Positions 58,105 to 64,000 of a DNA stretch of 64,000 nt are shown here, one piece after another. Location of the stretch: positions 186,001 to 250,000 of the forward strand of contig NZ_FNYY01000002.1 in the NCBI RefSeq assembly GCF_900109145.1, read 5' to 3'. Every line of letters starts with the position of its first letter. Position 1 is the stretch's first letter. The notes below the pieces were generated by a model, which searched no databases, was not told where the DNA came from, and saw only the letters and a list, made by a program, of their open reading frames with translations. Source of the DNA: Marinovum algicola (GTDB lineage: Bacteria > Pseudomonadota > Alphaproteobacteria > Rhodobacterales > Rhodobacteraceae). Made by a program: the position numbers and the translations under genes.

Positions 58105-58487
58105 GGCATCCCCCGGCCTTCGGCGGGCAAAGGGCCGGGCCAAGGCCGCACGTCTCCGGGGCCCCCGGACTGCTCCTGGGCCAAAGGTCTGTCGCGCATC
58201 GTCTCCCCTCCCCGGATGGCCGATGGTCTTGAGTGGCGAACAGGCTAGCCCAGCAACTGGGTGACGCAATGTTTTCGGGCGCGGCGGGCGGAATTCGCGG
58301 CATTTTCGGGCCGCGCGCCGCAAGAGTGTAAAGTTGCGTTACGCTTCCGTTCGCGCTGTGTAACGGCGCGTTCCACAGGTGGCCTCGCTGCATTGCGGAA
58401 GGCTTTTCCGGGTTGGCGGCCCGGGCGAATCAATTGCTTGATCCCGGGCATGGCCGAATGGGCTGCCCGTCCGGTGGCTGAGACCGG
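58105..58487. other. 383-bp non-coding gap with TGTAA-type inverted repeats
   Basis: It lies between the LysR 3' end and the coiled-coil gene. TGTGTAACG (58357-58365) and CGTTCCACA (58369-58377), 3 nt apart, form a 9-bp inverted repeat with one mismatch. GTGTAAAG (58326-58333) and GCGTTACGC (58336-58344) form a second, weaker one. The half-site GTGTAACG matches the repeats at 54058-54100. I found no -24/-12 promoter with correct spacing between these sites and the gene. Confidence 0.5.
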
Positions 58488-59489
58488 TCAACGGTAGGTG
58501 CGCGCCTCCATCGGCGTGGCCTCGATGGCGTCGAGGATGCCGTGCAACAACAGGTCTTCGGCGCGGTTCTTGACCGCCCGGCTGTTCCAGACAACATGCA
58601 CGTCGATCGCCGGCAGATCGCTGTAGGGCGGCAATTGCCAGAGCAGCCCGTCGCGCACATCGCGCGCCGCCACATGCACCGGCAGCGGCCCGATGCCGAG
58701 GCCGGCGATGATCATTCGCCGCACCTCTTCGAGATGCGACGAGATGCCGGTGATGCGCTGGCCCAGCTCGGCCTGGGCGCGCATCAGCGTGACCGGCCGC
58801 AGCACGTCCTGAAGCCGGTCGGTCTCGAAGCTGACCGAGGCATGCCCGGCGAGATCGGCGAGGCTAAGATCGTCGCGCCCGAACAGCGGATGCGCCGGGC
58901 CGCAGAACAGCCCGAAGAATTCGCGGTAGAGCCGGCGGTACTCCAGCCGCGGATTGTGATCGCGCACCAGGCAGACCGCAAAGGAGGCGCGCTTGGCCAT
59001 CACCTCGGCGATCGCATCGGCGCTGGAATGCACCTCGATCGACAGGCTGGCGCGCGGATGGGCGCGATGAAATTCGGCCAGCGCCTGATCGAGCAGCGGG
59101 CAGACCACATGGCTTGCGGCGCAGATCTTCACATGGCCCTGCACCTCGTCGGTCAGTTCGCGCACCAGCGTCGAGAGCCGCAGCACCGATCCGTTGATCT
59201 CGACCGCCTCGCGATAGAGCAGACGGCCGGCATCGGTCAGGGCGAAATGCCCCGGCGACCGGTCGACCAGCTTGCGACCCAACCGCTCTTCGAGCCGCCG
59301 CAGCGCCGCCGAAACCGACGGCTGCTTGAGCCGCAGGCGTTGCGCCGCCTCGGTGACAGACCGGCTGTCGGCCAGCACCACGAAGGTGCGCAGCAGGTTC
59401 CAGTCAAGCTCGCGGGCAATGCGCTCGGGTTCGAAATGCGGATCGTTGTCGGGGGCGTCGGGCCGATCAGGCGGGATCATAGATTTCAT
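58488..59489 (-). CDS. LysR-family transcriptional regulator
   Basis: A 333-residue regulator. The winged helix (FVVLADSRSVTEAAQRLRLK; QPSVSAALRRLEERLGRKL) starts about 25 residues later than usual, leaving an unusual N-terminal extension (MKSMIPPDRPDAPDNDPHFE...). The C-terminal effector domain is normal. ATG 59489 and a second in-frame ATG at 59480 both lie within an ATAGAT/ATCTAT palindrome and have no clear ribosome-binding site. It is divergent from the ABC importer operon and is its likely regulator. Confidence 0.9.
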   Translation of the reverse strand: MKSMIPPDRPDAPDNDPHFEPERIARELDWNLLRTFVVLADSRSVTEAAQRLRLKQPSVSAALRRLEERLGRKLVDRSPGHFALTDAGRLLYREAVEINGSVLRLSTLVRELTDEVQGHVKICAASHVVCPLLDQALAEFHRAHPRASLSIEVHSSADAIAEVMAKRASFAVCLVRDHNPRLEYRRLYREFFGLFCGPAHPLFGRDDLSLADLAGHASVSFETDRLQDVLRPVTLMRAQAELGQRITGISSHLEEVRRMIIAGLGIGPLPVHVAARDVRDGLLWQLPPYSDLPAIDVHVVWNSRAVKNRAEDLLLHGILDAIEATPMEARTYR

Positions 59490-59524
59490 CTATATTGAAA
59501 ATTCCGATTATCTATTTGATCTAT
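59479..59524. promoter_or_regulatory. ATCTAT repeats in the LysR-ABC divergent promoter
   Basis: ATAGAT-TTC-ATCTAT (59479-59493) is a perfect palindrome, and ATCTAT recurs at 59510-59515 and 59519-59524. The repeats span the short AT-rich gap and the LysR start codon. This is a likely LysR binding region that allows autoregulation. Confidence 0.55.
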
Positions 59525-59574
59525 GATTGCCCGCTTCGCATGCTTTGCGCAAGTTTCATCACACGAGAGAGCGG

Positions 59575-60441
59575 ATGTCCGTCGAAGCCCGTGAGGCACG
59601 CCAACCCTGGATCCTACTGGCCCCTGCCCTCAGCGCGGTGACCCTGCTGCTTTTCGTGCCGCTGGTCTTTATCGTGGTCTACAGTTTCTGGCTGCGCAGC
59701 GCGACCGGTGCGGATCTGCCCGGCTTCCACCTCGACAACTGGCGCGAGGCGCTGACCGACCGGTTTTATCGCGACATCCTGATCTCGACCCTGCGGATTG
59801 CCGCCATCACAACGCTGGTCTGTGCGCTGATGGGCTATCCGGCGGCCTATTTCATTGCCCGCTCGCGCGGCAACAAGATGATCCTGCTGTTGCTGCTGAT
59901 GCTGCCGTTCTGGATCAGCTACATCATCCGCACGATGAGCTGGATCAACATCCTCGGCGTCTCCGGCGCGCTCAACACACTGCTACTGGGCATCGGGGTC
60001 ATCAGCGAGCCATTGAACATGCTCTACAACGAGGCGACCGTGATCCTCGGGCTGGTGCATTTCCTGCTGCCCTTCATGGTGCTCAATGTCTTTGTCTCGC
60101 TCGACGGCATCGACACCAATCTCGAGGATGCCGCCAATTCTCTGGGCGCCACGCGATGGCAGGCGTTCCTGCAAGTCACGCTGCCGCTGTCTCTGCCCGG
60201 CCTCGCCGCCGGCGGGCTGCTGTGTTTCGTGCTGGGCGCCGGCACCTATATCACGCCGCTGGTGCTGGGCGGGCCGCGCGACGCGATGTTTGCCAACCTG
60301 GTCTTCGAGGCGATCATCACCCAGCTCAACTGGCCGCTCGGCTCGGCGCTGAGCCTGATGCTTCTGGTGGTGCTCGGCGTGCTGGTGATGATCTACAACC
60401 GCTATCTCGGCATGGCGCAGTTGATGAAGGGGCTGGGCTGA
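59575..60441 (+). CDS. Spermidine/putrescine-type ABC importer permease 1 (PotB type)
   Basis: A 288-residue permease with six helices and the EAA loop NLEDAANSLGATRWQAFLQVTLP. It resembles PotB-family permeases, which import polyamines and other cationic or amino compounds. ATG 59575 follows GAGAG; the frame extends to 59527 but that part enters the regulatory gap. Its stop overlaps the next permease start (TGATG). Confidence 0.92.
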   Translation: MSVEAREARQPWILLAPALSAVTLLLFVPLVFIVVYSFWLRSATGADLPGFHLDNWREALTDRFYRDILISTLRIAAITTLVCALMGYPAAYFIARSRGNKMILLLLLMLPFWISYIIRTMSWINILGVSGALNTLLLGIGVISEPLNMLYNEATVILGLVHFLLPFMVLNVFVSLDGIDTNLEDAANSLGATRWQAFLQVTLPLSLPGLAAGGLLCFVLGAGTYITPLVLGGPRDAMFANLVFEAIITQLNWPLGSALSLMLLVVLGVLVMIYNRYLGMAQLMKGLG

Positions 60442-61232
60442 TGCGCTGGGGATGGCAGGCGATCCGACTCTGGACCGTGCTGGTCTATGGCTTCATGTTC
60501 CTGCCGGTTGCGGTGGTGGTGCTGCTGAGCTTCAACGCCAGCCAGTTCGGTGCCTTCCCGATGACCGGGTTTTCCCTGCGCTGGTTCGTCGAGCTGGCGC
60601 AGAACGACGCCATCATGCGCGCCTTTCGCACCTCGATCGTTCTGGGCCTGCTGACGGCGGCGATCTCGACCACGCTCGGGGTGCTGGCCAGCCTCGCCCT
60701 GGTGCGCTACCGGGTGCCGGGCGCCAATGCGATCTCGACCCTGCTGATCGCGCCGATCCTGGTGCCCGAGGTCGTGCTGGCGGTGGCGCTGCTGCTGTTC
60801 CTCAACTTTCTCGGCCTGCACAAGAGCTTTGCCCTGCTGCTCTTCGGCCATGTGATCTTTACCCTGCCCTTCGTGATCCTGGTGGTGCAGGCGCGGTTGA
60901 TCGCCATCCGCCGCGACGTCGAGGAAGCGGCGATGAGCCTGGGCGCCAGCCCGGTGCAGGCCTTCTTTCAGATCACCCTGCCGCTGATGCTGCCAGCGGT
61001 GCTGGCCGGGGCGCTCTTTGCCTTCACCATCAGTTTCGACGACATCACCGGCACGCTGTTCTGGAAACCCGGCGGCGTCGAGACCGTGCCGACCCAGATT
61101 TTCGCCATGCTGCGCAATTCGATCAGCCCCGAGATCAACGCGCTTGGCACCGTGATGATTGTCATGACGGTCGGCCTGCCCCTGCTCGGGGCGGCGATCG
61201 CCCGACATCTCGCCCGCAAGAGCGGCACCTGA
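60441..61232 (+). CDS. Spermidine/putrescine-type ABC importer permease 2 (PotC type)
   Basis: A 263-residue permease. It has the PotC-type N-terminus (LVYGFMFLPVAVVVLLSFNA) and the EAA loop DVEEAAMSLGASPVQAFFQ. It is coupled to the first permease by a one-base overlap, and the upstream extension of its frame is a shadow. With the PotB-type partner it forms the channel of one importer. Confidence 0.93.
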   Translation: MRWGWQAIRLWTVLVYGFMFLPVAVVVLLSFNASQFGAFPMTGFSLRWFVELAQNDAIMRAFRTSIVLGLLTAAISTTLGVLASLALVRYRVPGANAISTLLIAPILVPEVVLAVALLLFLNFLGLHKSFALLLFGHVIFTLPFVILVVQARLIAIRRDVEEAAMSLGASPVQAFFQITLPLMLPAVLAGALFAFTISFDDITGTLFWKPGGVETVPTQIFAMLRNSISPEINALGTVMIVMTVGLPLLGAAIARHLARKSGT

Positions 61233-61270
61233 GAACCGCCTGCACCCATTCACCCGACAAGGAGACGACA

Positions 61271-62419
61271 ATGACCCGAAAGATCGACAACACAACCCGA
61301 TACGAACGGCTGCGCGAACGCTACATGAACGGCGGGCTGGAGCGCCGCCAGTTCCTCGGCCTGCTCGGCGCGGCCGGCGCGGCCTACGGGCTGGTGACGC
61401 CCTACCGCGCGCTGGCACAGACCGTAAGCCAGGTGCGCTTTGACGGCTGGGGCGGCGTGGTCTCCGAGGCACTGCGCGAAAACGCCTTTGACCCCTTTAC
61501 CGCCAAGACCGGCATCGAGGTGGTCGATGGCACCTTTGGCGGCGCCGACGAATACCTGTCGCGGATCAAGGCCAGCCAGCCCGGCGAATTCAACATCGCC
61601 CATCTCTCGGGCGTGTTCGATTACGCGCGCTATCACAACCTCGGCCTCAGCAGCGAGTTGAACGAAGACAACATTCCCAACCTGAAATTCGTCATTCCCA
61701 AGCTGACCGAGGTGTTCCGCAAGGTGACCAACGGCACGCTGAGCTGTGTGCCCTACGACTACGGCACCACCGGGCTGGCCTACAACCGGGCCTATATCTC
61801 GGACGCGGAGATGCAGGAGAAAGGCGCGCGCATCCTCATCGACGAAGCCCACAAGGGCAAGATCGGCGGCTGGTCCGACTGGCGCACGCGGATGTGGTAC
61901 GCGGCGCTGCAAACCGACCAGGATCCCAACGGCATCACCGACGAAGAGGCCGCCTGGGATGCCGTGCGCCAGCACCGCGACCTGGCGCTGAAGTACTGGA
62001 ACTCGGGCGCCGAGCTGATGAGCCTGCTGGCAGAAGAGGAAATCCATGTCACCGAAGGCTGGTCGGGCCGGATCTTTGCCTTGCAGGAACAGGGCCATGA
62101 CATCGGCTACATGGATCCGCCCAATGGCTTTGGCTGGCAGGAATGCATGTTCGTCATCAAGGGGTCGCCGATGGAGGCCTGCGAGGAGCTGCTGAACTTC
62201 ATGCTGGCACCGGAGACCGCGATCGCCGTGGCCGAGGGCCAGAACTACCCGCCGGCGCTCGACCCGCAACAGATCGACCTCGGAGCCAAGATACCGACCC
62301 TGCCGGCCTTCGATCCCTCGGGCACGCTCGACGGGCTGACCTTTGCCGATCCGGCCTATTGGAACGGCCGCGAGGCCGATTGGTCGAAAACCTTCGGCCG
62401 CGTGCAGAAGGGCTACTGA
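61271..62419 (+). CDS. Polyamine-type ABC importer, periplasmic binding protein (probable Tat signal)
   Basis: A 382-residue extracellular solute-binding protein of the PotD/PotF group. The N-terminus has a long n-region with a twin-arginine-like ERRQFLGLLGAAGAAYGLV, suggesting Tat export of a folded protein. The mature part has the polyamine-protein features VRFDGWGGVVSEALRENAF and CVPYDYGTTGLAYN. The ligand could be a polyamine or a related amine. It lies 38 nt after the permease gene with GGAGA upstream. Confidence 0.92.
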   Translation: MTRKIDNTTRYERLRERYMNGGLERRQFLGLLGAAGAAYGLVTPYRALAQTVSQVRFDGWGGVVSEALRENAFDPFTAKTGIEVVDGTFGGADEYLSRIKASQPGEFNIAHLSGVFDYARYHNLGLSSELNEDNIPNLKFVIPKLTEVFRKVTNGTLSCVPYDYGTTGLAYNRAYISDAEMQEKGARILIDEAHKGKIGGWSDWRTRMWYAALQTDQDPNGITDEEAAWDAVRQHRDLALKYWNSGAELMSLLAEEEIHVTEGWSGRIFALQEQGHDIGYMDPPNGFGWQECMFVIKGSPMEACEELLNFMLAPETAIAVAEGQNYPPALDPQQIDLGAKIPTLPAFDPSGTLDGLTFADPAYWNGREADWSKTFGRVQKGY

Positions 62420-62471
62420 CACCTCCGCCCCCTCCGGTTGCCGGAGGGGGCCCTGACCGGAGACATTCCCC

Positions 62472-63548
62472 GTGAGTTCCGTCGTCCTCGACAATATCGT
62501 CAAGCGGTTCGGCAGCTTTACCGCCGTACACCCCACCAGCCTCGAGATCCCCGAAGGCACCTTCCTGACGCTTCTGGGCCCGTCGGGCTGTGGCAAGACC
62601 ACCAATCTGCGGATGATCGCCGGATTGCTCGATCCGACCGAAGGCGAGATCCTGATTGGCGGGCGGCGGGTGAATGACGTGCCGATCCACAAGCGCAACC
62701 TCGGGATCGTGTTCCAGAACTATGCGCTCTTTCCGCACAAGAGCGTGGCCGACAACGTCGCCTTTGGCCTGAAATACCGCGATGTGCCGAAATCCGAGAT
62801 CGCCGGCCGGGTGCAGGCGGCGCTCGATCTGGTGCAGCTGCCGGATGTCGGCGGGCGCTATCCGCGCGAACTTTCCGGCGGCCAGCAGCAGCGCATTGCC
62901 CTGGCCCGCGCCATCGTCATCGAACCCGATGTGCTGTTGCTCGACGAGCCGCTCTCGGCGCTTGATGCCAACCTGCGCGAGGACATGCGCGTCGAGCTCA
63001 AGCGCATCCAGGACAAGATCGGCGTGACCACGGTGTTTGTCACCCATGACCAGTCCGAGGCTCTGGCGATGTCCGACCGGATCGTCGTGATGAGCGCCGG
63101 ACGGGTCGAACAGGTCGGCACCCCGGAAGAGGTCTACAACCGCCCGGCCAGCGAGTTCGTCGCCAATTTCCTCGGCGCCTCCAACATCCTCGAAAGCCGT
63201 TGCACCGACACCGGGCGCGATGCCGTGCAGCTCGACGTGCCGGTCTTTGGCGCCGTGCCGGTGCCGGTCGACAAGGCCCCCGAGGTGCGCCCCGGCCCGG
63301 CCAAGCTGGTGCTGCGCGCAGAAAAGCTTCTGTTGCTGGCCGAGGATGCCGAGGCGCCAGGCATGGTGACCGCCCCGGCCGTGGTGGAAACCGTGGATTA
63401 CCAGGGCCAGACCGTGCGCTATTTCATCCGCGCCGGCGACCGGCAGTTGCAGGCGATCAACATGATCGACGGCCACCCCTTTGCCAAAGGCACCCAGGTC
63501 ACCGCCGCCTTCCGCCCGAGGGACTGCGCCGGGCTGCCGGGGGCATGA
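62472..63548 (+). CDS. Polyamine-type ABC importer, ATP-binding protein (PotA type)
   Basis: A 358-residue ATPase: Walker A GPSGCGKTT, signature LSGGQQQRIALARAI, Walker B VLLLDEPLSALDANLRED and a C-terminal TOBE domain. It starts with GTG 62472 behind GGAGA. It completes the importer encoded by the three preceding genes. The aminotransferase gene starts 1 nt after its stop codon. Confidence 0.94.
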   Translation: MSSVVLDNIVKRFGSFTAVHPTSLEIPEGTFLTLLGPSGCGKTTNLRMIAGLLDPTEGEILIGGRRVNDVPIHKRNLGIVFQNYALFPHKSVADNVAFGLKYRDVPKSEIAGRVQAALDLVQLPDVGGRYPRELSGGQQQRIALARAIVIEPDVLLLDEPLSALDANLREDMRVELKRIQDKIGVTTVFVTHDQSEALAMSDRIVVMSAGRVEQVGTPEEVYNRPASEFVANFLGASNILESRCTDTGRDAVQLDVPVFGAVPVPVDKAPEVRPGPAKLVLRAEKLLLLAEDAEAPGMVTAPAVVETVDYQGQTVRYFIRAGDRQLQAINMIDGHPFAKGTQVTAAFRPRDCAGLPGA

Positions 63549-63549
63549 C

Positions 63550-64000
63550 ATGAGCAATCTCTTCTACCAGGGCCGCGGCCGCAAGCCGGTGCTGGACCAG
63601 GCGCGCGGCGTCTATATGTGGGACAAGAACGGCCGCCGCTACCTTGATGGCTCTTCCGGTGCCATGGTCTGCAACATCGGCCATTCCAACGAGAACGTGC
63701 TGGCCGCGATGCGGCGGCAGATGGAGAAATCGACCTTCGGCTACCGCCTGCATTTCGAAACCGAAGCCTCCGAGACACTGGCCCGCCGGCTGGCCGGCAA
63801 GATGCCCGAGGGGCTGGACCGGGTGTTCTTTGTCTCGGGCGGCTCCGAGGCGGTGGAAAGCGCGCTGAAACTGGCGCGGCAACATGCGCTTGCCCGGGGC
63901 GCGCCGCGGCGCTGGAAGGTGATCTCGCGCCGCCCCTCCTATCACGGCTGTACCCTGGGCGCGCTGGCGGTCACCGGCTATGCGCCGCTGACCGAGCCCT
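63550..64000 (+). CDS. Class III (omega) aminotransferase, N-terminal part
   Basis: 150 residues of a PLP-dependent class III aminotransferase, cut by the window end. It shows the small-domain start RGVYMWDKNGRRYLDGSSG, the family's GHSNENVLAAM and the cofactor loop FVSGGSEAVESALKLARQ. Such enzymes move an amino group from a diamine, beta-amino acid or GABA to a keto acid. It follows the importer operon with no gap, so it probably acts on the imported amine. Confidence 0.92.
   Translation, partial: MSNLFYQGRGRKPVLDQARGVYMWDKNGRRYLDGSSGAMVCNIGHSNENVLAAMRRQMEKSTFGYRLHFETEASETLARRLAGKMPEGLDRVFFVSGGSEAVESALKLARQHALARGAPRRWKVISRRPSYHGCTLGALAVTGYAPLTEP

Noticed and set aside
58105-58320. Sigma-54 promoter for the coiled-coil operon
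   Set aside because: Candidates such as the one around 58236-58252 miss the exact GG-to-GC spacing by one or more bases.

Overview
The window is a contiguous, GC-rich, densely coding chromosomal stretch from an alphaproteobacterium. The Rhodobacteraceae (Roseobacter group) is the best fit: a four-subunit sarcosine oxidase, the carboxynorspermidine route to polyamines, TTT transporters, many ABC importers and strong third-position G/C bias all point that way. I saw no rRNA, tRNA, CRISPR array, insertion sequence or phage gene.

Layout. 0-8.6 kb holds housekeeping and envelope genes: the 3' part of an RND efflux pump, an Atm1-type ABC exporter, a LysM protein with a repetitive acidic linker, and a LOG-family hydrolase. 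8.65-15.5 kb holds sodB and the sarcosine oxidase genes (soxB, D, A, G), with two small membrane-protein genes and their own terminators lying between soxB and soxD. 15.7-22.1 kb holds ruvX, a DUF1289 gene, an acidic membrane protein, a TauE/SafE exporter, dusA and the two carboxy(nor)spermidine genes. 22.1-29 kb is an operon of a TTT importer, a sulfatase and an FMN-dependent 2-hydroxyacid oxidase, with a divergent LysR gene; it looks like a route for a sulfate ester of a hydroxy acid.

29-39.1 kb is a decaying sulfatase and sugar-catabolism island. It has a GntR regulator, an SMP-30 lactonase, an SDR and a MalFGK-type ABC importer. One permease gene and one sulfatase gene are each cut by a single in-frame stop, and next to them lie truncated or fused remnants of a substrate-binding protein, an arylsulfatase, an FGGY kinase and a 2-hydroxyacid dehydrogenase.

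39.1-58.1 kb is the most striking part: a complete soluble diiron monooxygenase operon of the MimABCD/PrmABCD (propane, acetone, phenol) type. It carries its own GroEL-like chaperonin, a DUF59 protein, an amidohydrolase, a zinc alcohol dehydrogenase, glyoxalase I, KatG and an AcoR-type sigma-54 activator. A well-formed sigma-54 promoter precedes the large-subunit gene, and a compact sigma-54 (RpoN) paralogue gene lies directly upstream on the same strand. Four uncharacterised genes follow.

58.5-64 kb holds a LysR regulator divergent from a polyamine-type ABC importer and the start of a class III aminotransferase gene. All functions are read from sequence motifs and neighbourhood; no database search was run.
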